Source of the DNA: an uncultured Pelagibacteraceae bacterium
GTDB lineage: Bacteria; Pseudomonadota; Alphaproteobacteria; Pelagibacterales; AG-422-B15
Assembly: GCA_902519835.1 (NCBI GenBank)
Contig: CABYLU010000002.1
Location: forward strand, 1 to 64,000
Length of the DNA stretch: 64,000 bases
Direction of reading: 5' to 3'
The position numbers were made by a program, and so were the translations under genes. Below are positions 27,225-38,192 of this stretch, one piece after another (position 1 is the first letter of the stretch; every line of letters starts with the position of its first letter). Under the pieces are notes generated by a model that made no database searches, was not told the DNA's origin, and was given only the letters and a program-made list of their open reading frames with translations.

Positions 27225-28511
27225 ATGAAATACATAATACACATTGTACTGGTTTTCTTATTGTTAAATGTTTCTGTTAAGGCCTTGAGTCTTAAGGAAG
27301 CGGTCAATGATTCACTATCCAATAATTTATCACTCAAGATTGAAGCTATAAATGTTGATATGGCTGAAGAAGATTATCTTCAATCAACAACTGACTACTT
27401 TCCAACGATAACTCTAAGTGGCAGTATGTCTGAAAATGATTACTCTGACATTAAAAGTCAGTCTGGAAGTGCCACAAATGGTTATGAGTTATCCCCTAGC
27501 AGTAAATCTATTGTTCTTTCACAAAATGTATTTAGTGGTTTTAGTCGATTTTATAGTTCACTCTCTACAAAGGAACAATTGCATATTCAAAATCTTACCC
27601 AATCTAAAGTCACGCAAGACATAATTTTAGAAACAATAGACGCATACTACAATGTATTACTAGCGCAAAAGATTGTTCAATCAAATAAAGATAATTTTAA
27701 TTCGGTAAGTGAGAGGTTTAATGCAACCAGCAAGGAGTTTGAAGTTGGATTAGCTTCTAAGACTGATGTTGCTCAATCAGATGCTTTTCTTAATAATTCA
27801 AAAATTAACCTTCTCGATGCAAAAATAAATTTAAAAAATACTATGAATTCCTTTTATAATCTAATTGGAACCAAACCAAACAATTTAACGTTTTCTGAAA
27901 TTGACTCAGAGGTCCCTGATACGTTTGAGGAGTATAAAGAATTAGTTATTTCAAACAACTATACAATAAGAATAGTAGACTCAACTCTTAATGTTTATAA
28001 TGCAAATATTGGGATAGCTAGGTCAGCTTTGTACCCACAAATTAATCTTTCTGCTTCAAGAACAGAACTTGAAGAGTATTCAACAACTATAGATGAACTT
28101 ACAAATGAAGAATTGCAAGCAACAGTCACATGGCCAATTTTTAAATCTGGAAAATCTCTGTCTAATATAAGAAAAGCAAAAAAACAAAAAAACAGTCAAA
28201 TAATTCTGATACAAAAAACAACAAATGAAACGCTTTCACTGGCAGAGAAAATTTGGGAAAACTATCTTATTACTGACGAAACAGTAGAAGCAGCTAAATT
28301 GAACTTTTTTGCTAATAAAACTGCTTATGAAGGCACTGTCATAGAGGAAGAAGTAGGAGAAAGAAGTGTCCTTGATGTACTAACGGCAAGACAAAGTCTG
28401 CTTAATGCAGAAATCAAATACTTCCAAGAGCAAAAAGACCGTGAAATCACAAAAGCTCAAGTTATGTATATGTCAGGTATTTTAAATTTGTCATCACTAG
28501 GAATAAATTAA
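27225..28511 (+). CDS. TolC-family outer membrane efflux channel
   Basis: A 428-residue outer-membrane efflux protein with a signal peptide ending near VKALS. Two OEP repeats are visible: SLKEAVNDSLSNNLSLKIEA at the N-terminus of the first, and long coiled-coil helices such as EVGLASKTDVAQSDAFLNNS and VGERSVLDVLTARQSLLNAE, typical of TolC-like inner helices. It would form the trimeric exit duct for the RND pumps encoded downstream. It is first in the operon with padR, adaptor, RND and RND genes, and sits behind the two dyads. The identification is confident; the exported compound is unknown. Confidence 0.92.
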   Translation: MKYIIHIVLVFLLLNVSVKALSLKEAVNDSLSNNLSLKIEAINVDMAEEDYLQSTTDYFPTITLSGSMSENDYSDIKSQSGSATNGYELSPSSKSIVLSQNVFSGFSRFYSSLSTKEQLHIQNLTQSKVTQDIILETIDAYYNVLLAQKIVQSNKDNFNSVSERFNATSKEFEVGLASKTDVAQSDAFLNNSKINLLDAKINLKNTMNSFYNLIGTKPNNLTFSEIDSEVPDTFEEYKELVISNNYTIRIVDSTLNVYNANIGIARSALYPQINLSASRTELEEYSTTIDELTNEELQATVTWPIFKSGKSLSNIRKAKKQKNSQIILIQKTTNETLSLAEKIWENYLITDETVEAAKLNFFANKTAYEGTVIEEEVGERSVLDVLTARQSLLNAEIKYFQEQKDREITKAQVMYMSGILNLSSLGIN

Positions 28512-28512
28512 T

Positions 28513-29061
28513 ATGCAAAAAGAAACACTTTGTTTAGGACTTCTATCGCTTGGGCCAAGATCTGGTTATGAAATTAAGCAAATGTTTGAAGGTCCATTGT
28601 CAGATTTTTATAGTTTAAGCTTTGGAACGATTTATCCAACTTTAAATAACTTACAAGCTGACAAATATGTATCTTGTAAGCAACATTCTCAAAGTAAAAA
28701 ACCTGATAAAAAAGTTTATACAATAACTAAAAAGGGAATGGAATTAATGAAAGATAATTTGCTAAGTGATGCATCTTCTTATATTCGTTCAGGAAACTTC
28801 GGAGACCAAATTAAGTCTGAGTTTTTTTTACTCTTATTATTTTCAAAATATTTGCCAAAAGAAACAATGAATACTGTTTTAAATGAGCGCGTTTTGTATT
28901 TGAGGCAAAAACTCGAACAATTTAAATACGATGGCCCTGTTCCAGGAAATTTAGATGCAATGAGAAATGAGAAATCAGTATCGTTCATTAGAGGGTTGGC
29001 ATCTGCATTAATTGAAACGGGACTAAACTACATGGAAAAAAATAGAGGAAAGTTAAATTAA
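28513..29061 (+). CDS. PadR-family transcriptional regulator
   Basis: A 182-residue regulator. The N-terminal winged helix (residues 1-80) has the PadR hallmarks GLLSLGPRSGYEIKQMFEG, FGTIYPTLNNLQADKYVSCK and KKVYTITKKGMELM. A helical C-terminal dimerisation domain of the Vir type follows. PadR proteins are mostly repressors of detoxification or efflux genes released by a ligand. Here the gene lies inside the efflux operon, one base after the TolC-like stop, so autoregulation through the two upstream dyads is a natural model. The effector is unknown. Confidence 0.9.
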   Translation: MQKETLCLGLLSLGPRSGYEIKQMFEGPLSDFYSLSFGTIYPTLNNLQADKYVSCKQHSQSKKPDKKVYTITKKGMELMKDNLLSDASSYIRSGNFGDQIKSEFFLLLLFSKYLPKETMNTVLNERVLYLRQKLEQFKYDGPVPGNLDAMRNEKSVSFIRGLASALIETGLNYMEKNRGKLN

Positions 29062-29062
29062 A

Positions 29063-30127
29063 ATGTTTAAAAAAATACCAATAAATTATATTTCTGCTTT
29101 TGTTATTTTTATCGTTGTCATTCTTTGGATATTCTCTGGTCTAATTGGGGGTGATGAGGCTGAAAGTAATGTTTCTGAAGTAGTTACAAGTGAGGAAATA
29201 ATATCTGTAAGGGCACAAGAATTTTCTTCACAGAAAAAAACATATTTTTTAACTATTCGAGGAAGAACTGAAGCAGATAAAATTGTAATGTTAAAGCCTA
29301 AGACTACTTCTACGATTATTGAAACAATTAATAAGGGATCGTTCGTTAAAAAAGATGAAGTTATCTGCAAACTTGATGATGAAAATAGAACAGCTGCATT
29401 GAATGAGGCTGAGGCTTCTAAAAACAAAGCTCAGCTTCAGTATGATGCAATTAAAACACTCGCTGATGAAGGTTACAGATCAGAAAATGCTGTAGCCACA
29501 GCAGATGCCGCACTAAAGGCTTCTATTGCTAGAGTAGAAATGGCAATGAATGAACTTGATAATATTTTAATTAAAGCTCCATTCGATGGTTTTATTGAAG
29601 ATGTCTATCTAGAAATTGGAGACTTAATTACTCCAGCTTCCCCGTGTGCAAAAATAATGAGACTAAACCCAATGTTAATTACTGGTGAAGTAACAGAAAA
29701 AAATGTTGACCAGATAAAACTTGGTCAGAAAGTCAATATCAATCTTATTGACTCAACATCTCTTCAAGGGTCAATAAGCTATATAAGTAAAAGTGCCAAT
29801 CCAAGTACACGAACTTATAAAATTGAGGCGACAGTTAGCAATAAGGAAGGAAGTATTCGAGAGGGACTTTCAGCTGATATGTTGGTTCCACTAAGAGAGG
29901 TTTTGGCTCACCTAATTCCATCTTATCTGATATCACTTAATGATGAAGGCGAATTGGGAGTAAAAGTATTAATTGATACAAAGGTAAAGTTCTCAAATAT
30001 TCAAATTGTAGAGGATACAGTGGATGGTCTTTGGGTAACAGGATTGCCTGAAAAAGCTACTGTGATTACCGTTGGTCAAGAGTATGTGATTAATGGTCAG
30101 ATAGTAAATGCTGAAATTATTAATTAA
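29063..30127 (+). CDS. RND efflux periplasmic adaptor (membrane fusion protein)
   Basis: A 354-residue adaptor. The N-terminal membrane helix (about 9-29) is followed by a lipoyl-type half motif (VMLKPKTTSTIIETINKGSF; LIKAPFDGFIEDVYLEIGDL) on either side of a helical hairpin with LADEGYRSENAVATADAALK. A beta-barrel domain with GLSADMLVPL follows. It links the inner-membrane RND pumps to the TolC-like channel. One adaptor serves two RND subunits here. It starts one base after padR. Confidence 0.92.
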   Translation: MFKKIPINYISAFVIFIVVILWIFSGLIGGDEAESNVSEVVTSEEIISVRAQEFSSQKKTYFLTIRGRTEADKIVMLKPKTTSTIIETINKGSFVKKDEVICKLDDENRTAALNEAEASKNKAQLQYDAIKTLADEGYRSENAVATADAALKASIARVEMAMNELDNILIKAPFDGFIEDVYLEIGDLITPASPCAKIMRLNPMLITGEVTEKNVDQIKLGQKVNINLIDSTSLQGSISYISKSANPSTRTYKIEATVSNKEGSIREGLSADMLVPLREVLAHLIPSYLISLNDEGELGVKVLIDTKVKFSNIQIVEDTVDGLWVTGLPEKATVITVGQEYVINGQIVNAEIIN

Positions 30128-30132
30128 ATTTA

Positions 30133-33100
30133 ATGATAGAATTCTTAGTAGATAGGAAACGGACAGCTATAGCCCTACTTATAGTGCTTATATTCGCAGG
30201 AATATTTGGCAGAGTTAACATTCCAATTGAAAACGAACCTGAGATTGTTGTGCCGGTAGTTTATGTAGGAGTTGGGCTAACTGGAATATCACCTCAAGAC
30301 TCAGAGAGGCTTCTTTTAAAACCAATCGAGGAAGAAATAAGAGCTATTGAAGGAATTGATAAGCTTCAAGGCTTTGCATTTGAAAACTACGCAGCAGCTG
30401 TAATTCAATTTGAGGCAGCTGAAACAATGAAAAAATCACTGGATAAAGTAAGAGATGCTATTAATGATGCTAAGGTAAAATTTCCTGATGATGCCAAAGA
30501 ACCTGTTGTAAGTGAAGTATCATTTGAAGATCAGCCAACTGTAATAGTGTCAATTGACTCGCCAACTGCATCTGAAAGATATTTACTTAACCTTGCTCAA
30601 GAAATAAAAAAAGAAATTGAACTTATTCCTTCCATTTTTGAGGCTGAGCTATTAGGTGCAAGGGAAGAGCAATTAGAAGCTACACTTAATAGATCACAGA
30701 TGGAGAACTATAATATTTCTTTTGCTGAAATCATTACCTCAGTATCTAATAACAACCAAGTTGTAACTGCTGGTGAAATACAAACTGGACAAGGTCAATT
30801 TGCTGTAAATGTACCTGGATTATTTGAAACAGCAAGAGATGTATATGAGTTACCCATTCGATCAACTAATAACAGTACTGTAAATTTGGCTGACATCTCA
30901 ACTATCAAAAGAAATTTTAAAGACCGAGAAAGTTACACTAAAGTGAATGGAGAACCAGGAATTTCCCTTTTAATAAAAAAAGGTAGAGGGCGAAATGTTA
31001 TTGATACTATTAATGAAGTTGATGAAGTTGTTCATAGCTTTAAATCTAAAGTACCTAGCGATGTAAACTTTACTTACGTAATGGATTCCAGAGAAATTAT
31101 GGAAGATAACGTAAACTCATTACAAGGTAATATTCTACTCGCTACAATATTTGTAATTATTGTAACTATGCTTGCCTTAGGAATTAGATCTTCTTTAATT
31201 GTTGGTTCTGGAATTCCGGTATCAATACTAATTGCTTTATTTGTTTTGTATGTTCTTGGTTATGATTATAATTTCATGGTTATTTTCGGAATCCTAGTTG
31301 CTCTTGGGATGTTAATTGACGGCTCACTTGTAGTTGTTGAACTCGCAGATAGAAAGATGCTTGAGGGTTTTGATCGACAAAAAGCCTATATTTACTCTGC
31401 AAAAAGAATGTTCTGGCCAATTGTAGCATCAGCGGCAACAACCCTTGCTGTTTTCATACCACTTTTTTTCTGGCCGGGCATTAGTGGACAGTTTATGCGA
31501 ATGCTACCGGTAACGATTTTTGTCGTTTTATTTATTGCGCTTATTTTCAGCCTAATGTTCGTACCCGTGATTGGAAGTGTATTAGGGAAGCCCTCAAATG
31601 CATCTGCAAATTCCTTTAAAAAACTTGGGTCAGATCAAAATTTTAATCTTAAAGATATCAGTGGCTATATAGGAATCTATGTATCTATACTTGATAAACT
31701 ATTAAAAAGACCAATCCTAACTCTTTTATCGGTTTTTGTTATTCTATTTACAATTATTTCAAGTTTCTTTTCCTTTGGAAAAGGAATGATATATTTCTCT
31801 ACCGGTGATCCGTATTTTGGTCAAATAAAAATCTACGCTCGAGGAAATCTTTCAATCGATGAAATAAATAAGCTCACAAGCGACGTTGAAATTATTGTTA
31901 ATGAACATACTGGCATTAAAAATTATTTTCTTCAAACCGGTCAATTCAGCAATGTGGTTGCTGGTGGTGGCGGAAGCTCTGAAGATTTAATTGCAACTGC
32001 GTATTTCGAATTTGTTGATCGCAATCAAAGAAAAAATGGTCATGAAATTATTTCTGAATTAAGAGATCAATTTGATAATATTAAGGGAATTAAAATAGAA
32101 GTTTCTGAACAATCAGGAGGCCCACCTATTGGAAAAGATGTTGAAATAAGAATAACTGGCCCTTCCAGTTCAAGCATACTGAAAGTGACTAAGGATGTAA
32201 GAAATTATATAGATGAAAATGTAATTGGACTCGTAAGTGTAGAGGATACATTGCCGGTGCCCTTAGTTGATTGGGAACTTATAATTGATAAACCAAAAGC
32301 TGCCCAATTTGGCGCTGATATATTTACAATTGGAAAAGCTGTCAGCTTAGTAACTAATGGTATAATGATCGGAAAATACAGGCCTGATGATGTTGATGAC
32401 GAACTTGAAATTTTTGTCAGGTATGCTGACAAAGAACGATCTATTGATCAACTTGACAACATAATGATTGAAACGAGATCAGGACAAATTCCAATTAGTA
32501 ATTTTGTTGAAAAGAAACCGAAAAAAAATGTCAGCTACATTAGAAGATATGACACACGTAATGCAATGTACGTTAAAGCAAACGTTGCGGAGGGTATAAT
32601 TGCAGCTGATAAGGTTAGTGAGATTCAAAAGTGGGCAGATGAGCAAGATTACCCTTCATATATTGATATTGCATTTGGAGGTGAAAATGAAGAGCAAACA
32701 GAGTCAATGAAGTTTGTGACGCAGGCATTCATTATTTCAATTCTTATAATGGCTGCATTATTGGTCACTCAGTTCAATAGCTTTTACCAAAGCTTCATAA
32801 TCTTAACTGCTGTTATAATGAGTACGGCAGGTGTTTTCTTCGGGCTGTTGGTATTTAATCAGCCTTTCTCAGCAATAATGCATGGTGTAGGAGTAGTATC
32901 CTTGGCGGGCATAGTAGTGAACAACAACATTATTTTGATTGATGCATTTAATTTCGTAAGAGAAAAAGATAATGACAATTTATTTAATAGTATATTAAAA
33001 GCTTGTGCTCAAAGATTAAGGCCTATATTCCTCACAACGATTACAACCATGCTTGGCCTAATTCCTCTTGCAATGAACTATAGTATTGACCCTATATTAA

Positions 33101-33279
33101 GAACAATTGAATACGATTCAAATGTGAGTGGTTTTTGGACACCACTTGCCCAATGCATTGTTTATGGGTTATCTTTCTCGGCGTTCCTAACATTAATAGT
33201 AACACCCTGTCTACTCATTCTTCCCTCACACATAAGGTCTTATTTTAAGAAAGCGCAGCCTGAAACTGTTAATGCATAA
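30133..33279 (+). CDS. RND efflux transporter permease subunit (first of pair)
   Basis: A 1048-residue inner-membrane pump subunit with the full RND plan: a first helix (about 10-30), a porter loop, a block of helices at 335-480, the 530-870 loop, and a final helix block at 870-1030. The proton-relay helix reads GMLIDGSLVVVE, so only the first Asp (D396) of the usual Asp-Asp pair is kept and G397 follows. Helix 10 reads VVNNNIILID (about 928-937), lacking the lysine of AcrB-like pumps. This resembles the RND group with a single relay Asp. It is followed three bases later by a second full RND gene, so a mixed trimer like MdtBC is possible. Confidence 0.92.
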   Translation: MIEFLVDRKRTAIALLIVLIFAGIFGRVNIPIENEPEIVVPVVYVGVGLTGISPQDSERLLLKPIEEEIRAIEGIDKLQGFAFENYAAAVIQFEAAETMKKSLDKVRDAINDAKVKFPDDAKEPVVSEVSFEDQPTVIVSIDSPTASERYLLNLAQEIKKEIELIPSIFEAELLGAREEQLEATLNRSQMENYNISFAEIITSVSNNNQVVTAGEIQTGQGQFAVNVPGLFETARDVYELPIRSTNNSTVNLADISTIKRNFKDRESYTKVNGEPGISLLIKKGRGRNVIDTINEVDEVVHSFKSKVPSDVNFTYVMDSREIMEDNVNSLQGNILLATIFVIIVTMLALGIRSSLIVGSGIPVSILIALFVLYVLGYDYNFMVIFGILVALGMLIDGSLVVVELADRKMLEGFDRQKAYIYSAKRMFWPIVASAATTLAVFIPLFFWPGISGQFMRMLPVTIFVVLFIALIFSLMFVPVIGSVLGKPSNASANSFKKLGSDQNFNLKDISGYIGIYVSILDKLLKRPILTLLSVFVILFTIISSFFSFGKGMIYFSTGDPYFGQIKIYARGNLSIDEINKLTSDVEIIVNEHTGIKNYFLQTGQFSNVVAGGGGSSEDLIATAYFEFVDRNQRKNGHEIISELRDQFDNIKGIKIEVSEQSGGPPIGKDVEIRITGPSSSSILKVTKDVRNYIDENVIGLVSVEDTLPVPLVDWELIIDKPKAAQFGADIFTIGKAVSLVTNGIMIGKYRPDDVDDELEIFVRYADKERSIDQLDNIMIETRSGQIPISNFVEKKPKKNVSYIRRYDTRNAMYVKANVAEGIIAADKVSEIQKWADEQDYPSYIDIAFGGENEEQTESMKFVTQAFIISILIMAALLVTQFNSFYQSFIILTAVIMSTAGVFFGLLVFNQPFSAIMHGVGVVSLAGIVVNNNIILIDAFNFVREKDNDNLFNSILKACAQRLRPIFLTTITTMLGLIPLAMNYSIDPILRTIEYDSNVSGFWTPLAQCIVYGLSFSAFLTLIVTPCLLILPSHIRSYFKKAQPETVNA

Positions 33280-33282
33280 CTT

Positions 33283-36200
33283 ATGTTAAGAAATATATTA
33301 TCAACCATACTACTCAGAAAAAAGACGATCTCTACCCTTCTTTTAATGATTATTCTTTTAGGAACAATCTCATACATAACCTTTCCTAAAGAAGAAATGC
33401 CTGAAATAGATTTAAAAACTGTTGCAGTGATAATTAAATATGACGGCATGTCTTCTAATGAAATTGAAAAATTAATAACAGAGCCTTTAGAACGTAAGTT
33501 AATGACTTTAAAAGATATCAAAGAAATAATTTCTATTTCTAAAGATAACATAGCTTCATTCATGGTTGCTTTTAATTTAGATACTGAAAACGAAAACCTT
33601 GCAAAGCTTGTGAGAAATACTATTACAGATGCTAGTGATATACTTCCACGTGAAATGGAGATTATAGAAGTAAAAGAATATGACTCATCTATGTTCTCGA
33701 GAATCTATATTGGGTTATCTGGTAATGTGCCTTATGAGGTGTTACAAAATGCAGCAAACTCATATAAAGATGCGTTGGAATTGATTGACAATGTAACAGA
33801 GGTTGAAATTAAAGGCGAGCGCGAGGAAATAATAAAAATAACTCTCAATCCTTCATTATTGCAAAAGTATGGCATAAATATATCTGATGTTTATTATGCT
33901 CTTAAAGCATATAATAATATAATTCCAGCAGGTGTATTATCTGATCAAAACGCAGATTTTTCAGTTAAAATTCCTGGTCTTTATGAAAATTACAGGGAAA
34001 TTAGCAATCTTCCACTAAATGCTAAAAATAATTTTGCATTAACTTTATCCGATGTTGCAGACATCAAGAGAGCTTACGATAAGAAAAAGAATACAGTCAT
34101 AGTAAATGGAAATGCCGCTTTAAGTTTAGAGGTATCTAGGAAGTCAGGTACTAATATTTTAGACACATACATTGATGTAAAAAAAGTATTAGCTGAAAAC
34201 GAAGGAAAGTTTCATCCTCTTATTAAGGCTGTTATTGTAGATGATGAGTCTACTGAAATAGAGAAAAGAATTGAATCATCTGAAAATACAGTAATCACGG
34301 CAGTAATACTTGTAATGATCATTGTGATTGCTGCCTTAGGAATAAGAAGTGGCTTAATTGTAGGTTTGTCAATCCCAACCACTTATCTTTTTTCAATATT
34401 GATACTGGACTCGATGGGAATGACATATAACTTAATGACTGTTTTTGGACTGATATTGGCAGTAGGATTACTTGTTGATGGCCCCATCGTTATAACTGAA
34501 TACGCTAGAGCAGAACAAGAACGGGGCATTCGAAGAAGGGACTCATACATAAACTCTTCATATAATATGTTCTGGCCAATTATTGCTTCAGCGTTAACTA
34601 CGATTGCGGCATTTTTTCCTCTCCTATTTTGGCCGGATACACTTGGACAATGGTTAAGAGTAATCCCTCTTACAGTAATAGTTGTTTTATCCACCTCGCT
34701 AGTTGTCACATTGATTTTCCTACCCGCGGTAGGATCTATGATTGAGCGTAAAACAGCTCAAATGAAAGAGGAAAATAAAAGAAGAGATAATAAATTTATT
34801 AAAATATATGAAAACACTCTGGCTCAAGCAATTCAGAGACCAATATTGGTTTTATTTCTAACTTTACTTACTTTTACAAGTGTAATTTTGCTCTACAGCA
34901 AATTTAATAGCGGTGTCATTTTTTTTCCTAACGATAAAGCTACAACAGCCAGAGTGGAAGTGATGGCCAGGGGCAATCTTTCACCTAATGAAACTGGAGA
35001 TTATATAAAAGAAGTTAGCGAAGTGATAGATGCAAATCCATACGTTAAAAACTATGTAGCAAATACAATGAATAGAAATAGGATATGGTTATTTGATGAC
35101 TCTCCCACAGATATTATTGGAAGAATTTGGTTAGAATTGCTTCCTCCTGACCAAAGACCGGATAGTGATATTGTATTACCAAATATTCAAAAGGAATTGA
35201 ACAAACTAAATGGATATGAAGCGAGAATAAAAGGAAATACTTATAGCTCTTCCATCGTAGGACCTAAAGACATAGAAATCGAAGTCACAGCGGAAGATAA
35301 AAGACTAATTAATCAAGCTGCAATTATTGTGAGAGACAAACTTCATAATATACCTGGAATTGAAGATGCCGAAATAAAATATCCAGTTACGGGTATTGAG
35401 TGGTTATATGAAATAGATAGAACTAAGACAGGAAAATATGATGTATCTATCCAATCCATAGGCTCTATTATAAATTTAGCAACAACAGGAACTAAGATAG
35501 GAACAATAAGACCAACAGACAGCGATAAAGAATTAGATATTAAGCTTTTTTTGCCAGATGACTTGAGAACTCTTGACCAAGTTGAAAATATTTATATCAA
35601 TACCATTAGAGGTCAACTGCCAGTATCTGAATTTGTAAGTCAAAAGCCTAAAAATAAAATTTTTTCAATTGGTAAGAAGAATGCTGAAAGAGTTTTGATG
35701 GTTGATGCAAATACTAGCTCAGGTTTTAATACTGCCGAACATATTGAAACTATAAAAAACTGGCTCAAAATAGCTAATCTACCAATCGAAGTAAATGTTA
35801 AACTTGTGGGAGAAGCAGAAGACTCAAGAGGGTCACTTATCTTTGTAATTTCAGCTTTTAGCATTGCATTATTACTAATGTTTATAATATTAATTTCGCT
35901 ATTTAATAATTTTTATCACACATTTTTAATTTTATTTTCAATTGCGTTATCAACAACTGGCATATTTGTAGGACTTATTGTCTTACAAATGCCATTTAGT
36001 GGCGTTATGACGGGCCTTGGCATAGTTGCTTGCACAGGTATTGTTGTAAATAACAATATTATTCTAATTGATAGTTATAGAAAAATTAGAAAGAATGAAG
36101 AAAACAAAATGAAGGCAATCATTCAGTCAGCTAAGAGTAGAATAAGGCCCATATTTCTTACGACAATTACCACAGTATTTGGATTACTTCCTTCAGCATT

Positions 36201-36426
36201 GCAAATTAGTGTAGATGTTTTTGAAAGAGAAATATCATACAAAAGTCCTGAAACTTATTTTGTGCAACCTTTAGCATGGGCTATTGTTTTTGGCCTTTCT
36301 TTTGCAACAATAGCTACATTATTTGTAACCCCTTCTCTACTTGCATTGCCTGAAAAATTAAAATCAATGATATCAAATAGAAATAGGATCAATACTCCGT
36401 CAGTTGTAAGAGAAGAAGCTATTTAA
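33283..36426 (+). CDS. RND efflux transporter permease subunit (second of pair)
   Basis: A 1047-residue RND subunit paralogous to the gene just upstream, with the same topology. Its N-terminus reads LRNILSTILLRKKTISTLLL and its helix-4 motif GLLVDGPIVITEY carries D399 then G400. Helix 10 again reads VVNNNIILID. The two paralogs are clearly diverged in their porter loops, which argues for distinct positions in one complex rather than a recent duplication. The C-terminal tail is short and basic. The substrate is unknown; multidrug, bile-salt-like or lipid export are all possible. Confidence 0.92.
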   Translation: MLRNILSTILLRKKTISTLLLMIILLGTISYITFPKEEMPEIDLKTVAVIIKYDGMSSNEIEKLITEPLERKLMTLKDIKEIISISKDNIASFMVAFNLDTENENLAKLVRNTITDASDILPREMEIIEVKEYDSSMFSRIYIGLSGNVPYEVLQNAANSYKDALELIDNVTEVEIKGEREEIIKITLNPSLLQKYGINISDVYYALKAYNNIIPAGVLSDQNADFSVKIPGLYENYREISNLPLNAKNNFALTLSDVADIKRAYDKKKNTVIVNGNAALSLEVSRKSGTNILDTYIDVKKVLAENEGKFHPLIKAVIVDDESTEIEKRIESSENTVITAVILVMIIVIAALGIRSGLIVGLSIPTTYLFSILILDSMGMTYNLMTVFGLILAVGLLVDGPIVITEYARAEQERGIRRRDSYINSSYNMFWPIIASALTTIAAFFPLLFWPDTLGQWLRVIPLTVIVVLSTSLVVTLIFLPAVGSMIERKTAQMKEENKRRDNKFIKIYENTLAQAIQRPILVLFLTLLTFTSVILLYSKFNSGVIFFPNDKATTARVEVMARGNLSPNETGDYIKEVSEVIDANPYVKNYVANTMNRNRIWLFDDSPTDIIGRIWLELLPPDQRPDSDIVLPNIQKELNKLNGYEARIKGNTYSSSIVGPKDIEIEVTAEDKRLINQAAIIVRDKLHNIPGIEDAEIKYPVTGIEWLYEIDRTKTGKYDVSIQSIGSIINLATTGTKIGTIRPTDSDKELDIKLFLPDDLRTLDQVENIYINTIRGQLPVSEFVSQKPKNKIFSIGKKNAERVLMVDANTSSGFNTAEHIETIKNWLKIANLPIEVNVKLVGEAEDSRGSLIFVISAFSIALLLMFIILISLFNNFYHTFLILFSIALSTTGIFVGLIVLQMPFSGVMTGLGIVACTGIVVNNNIILIDSYRKIRKNEENKMKAIIQSAKSRIRPIFLTTITTVFGLLPSALQISVDVFEREISYKSPETYFVQPLAWAIVFGLSFATIATLFVTPSLLALPEKLKSMISNRNRINTPSVVREEAI

Positions 36427-36427
36427 T

Positions 36428-36976
36428 ATGAAGTCAATTGCAGTGTATTGCAGTTCATCTAATAAAGTTGATGACATTTATAAAGAAGAGGCCAAAAAAG
36501 TTGGAAATCTATTGGCTAAAAAAGAAATAAGGTTGGTTTATGGTGGAGGTAATATGGGGCTAATGGGAGTACTATCAAATAGTGCCATTAATTCCGGTGG
36601 CGATGTATTTGGAGTGATTACAAATCATTTAATTGAAATTGAAAAAAGAAATGAAAGCCTTAATAATATAAAAATTGTTGAAACTATGCATGAAAGAAAA
36701 ATAGAAATATATAACAACGCAGATGCATTTCTAATATTTCCTGGTGGCATTGGGACTTTGGAAGAGTTTTTTGAAATCTATTCATGGAAACAGCTCAGAC
36801 TTCATAAAAAACCCATTTTTATTTATAACTTTAACGATTTTTGGAGAGATCTTTTTACTCTTTTAGAAAATATAATAAAGAAGGATTTTGCTGGAGAAAA
36901 TATGAAAGAAGCATATAAGGTAATCAATAATTATAGTGACCTCACAAAAGAATTAGAAATTAATGTCGAAAATTAG
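36428..36976 (+). CDS. LOG-family Rossmann protein (TIGR00730 type)
   Basis: A 182-residue protein with the two LOG motifs: [10 protein letters not shown] (about 38-47) and [12 protein letters not shown] (about 99-110). Members hydrolyse nucleoside 5'-monophosphates to free base plus ribose 5-phosphate, and in plants and some bacteria they act on cytokinin nucleotides. It lies one base after the second RND gene and overlaps icd by 14 bases, so it is at the end of the efflux operon or drives icd. In a marine bacterium a nucleotide-salvage role is most likely. Confidence 0.9.
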   Translation: MKSIAVYCSSSNKVDDIYKEEAKKVGNLLAKKEIRLVYGGGNMGLMGVLSNSAINSGGDVFGVITNHLIEIEKRNESLNNIKIVETMHERKIEIYNNADAFLIFPGGIGTLEEFFEIYSWKQLRLHKKPIFIYNFNDFWRDLFTLLENIIKKDFAGENMKEAYKVINNYSDLTKELEINVEN

Positions 36977-38192
36977 AGTAAAAACCCCACTTGTCGAAAT
37001 TGATGGCGACGAAATGACAAGAATTATATGGCAGTTTATAAAAGATAAACTAATCCTACCGTACCTTGATATTGATTTAGAATATTATGACCTGGGTGTT
37101 GAAAATAGAGATAAAACCAACGACAAGGTTACAGTAGACTCCGCAAATGCTATAAAAAAATATGGTGTAGGAGTTAAATGTGCAACTATCACACCAGATG
37201 AAGATAGGGTAAAGGAATTTAAGTTAAAAGAAATGTGGCGTTCCCCAAACGGAACAATAAGAAATATCCTTGGCGGTACAGTTTTTAGAGAGCCAATAGT
37301 TTGTGAAAATGTTCCAAGACTTGTACCCGGTTGGACTGATCCAATTGTAGTTGGGCGACACGCATTTGGCGATCAATATAGAGCGACGGATTTCAAGGTT
37401 CCTGGTAAAGGAAAATTAAGTATTAAGTGGACACCTGATGACCCCAACCAAGAACCGATTGAAAAAGAGGTTTATGAATTTCAATCAAGTGGCGTTGCGA
37501 TGGCAATGTATAATACCGATGAGTCAATACGTGATTTTGCTAGATCATGTATGAATTACGCTCTCATGAGAGAGTGGCCAGTCTATTTATCAACAAAAAA
37601 TACTATTCTAAAAAAATATGATGGAAGATTTAAAGATTTATTTCAAGAAATTTATGATAAAGAATTTGCTGATCAATTCAAATCTCTGGAACTTGATTAT
37701 GAACATAGATTAATTGATGACATGGTCGCATCTGCGTTAAAATGGAATGGTAAATTTGTTTGGGCATGTAAAAATTATGACGGCGATGTTCAATCGGATA
37801 CTGTCGCTCAAGGTTTTGGTTCTCTTGGATTAATGACAAGCGTGTTGATGACACCTGATGGAAAAACCATTGAGGCTGAAGCTGCTCACGGAACTGTAAC
37901 GAGACACTTTAGGCTTCATCAAGAAGGAAAACAAACGTCGACAAATCCTATAGCGTCAATTTTTGCATGGTCAAGAGGTCTTAAGTATAGAGGGAAACTT
38001 GATGATAATGATGAACTAATTCAGTTTGCTGATACTCTTGAGAAAGTCTGTGTAAAAACAGTTGAACGTGGCTCGATGACAAAGGATTTGGCACTCCTTA
38101 TGCCTCATGAGCAAGATTGGCACAGTACTGAAGACTTTCTTGAAATAATTGAACGAAATTTAAATAAAGCCCTTAATCCAACTTATCAGTAA
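36963..38192 (+). CDS. icd: Isocitrate dehydrogenase, NADP type (homodimeric)
   Basis: TCA-cycle enzyme converting isocitrate to 2-oxoglutarate and CO2. It matches the eukaryote-like bacterial subgroup common in alphaproteobacteria: [53 protein letters not shown], and [12 protein letters not shown] near the NADP site. 409 residues is typical. The start overlaps the LOG gene, and its 3' end overlaps convergent alaS by 20 bases. No separate promoter space is seen. Confidence 0.97.
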   Translation: MSKIRVKTPLVEIDGDEMTRIIWQFIKDKLILPYLDIDLEYYDLGVENRDKTNDKVTVDSANAIKKYGVGVKCATITPDEDRVKEFKLKEMWRSPNGTIRNILGGTVFREPIVCENVPRLVPGWTDPIVVGRHAFGDQYRATDFKVPGKGKLSIKWTPDDPNQEPIEKEVYEFQSSGVAMAMYNTDESIRDFARSCMNYALMREWPVYLSTKNTILKKYDGRFKDLFQEIYDKEFADQFKSLELDYEHRLIDDMVASALKWNGKFVWACKNYDGDVQSDTVAQGFGSLGLMTSVLMTPDGKTIEAEAAHGTVTRHFRLHQEGKQTSTNPIASIFAWSRGLKYRGKLDDNDELIQFADTLEKVCVKTVERGSMTKDLALLMPHEQDWHSTEDFLEIIERNLNKALNPTYQ

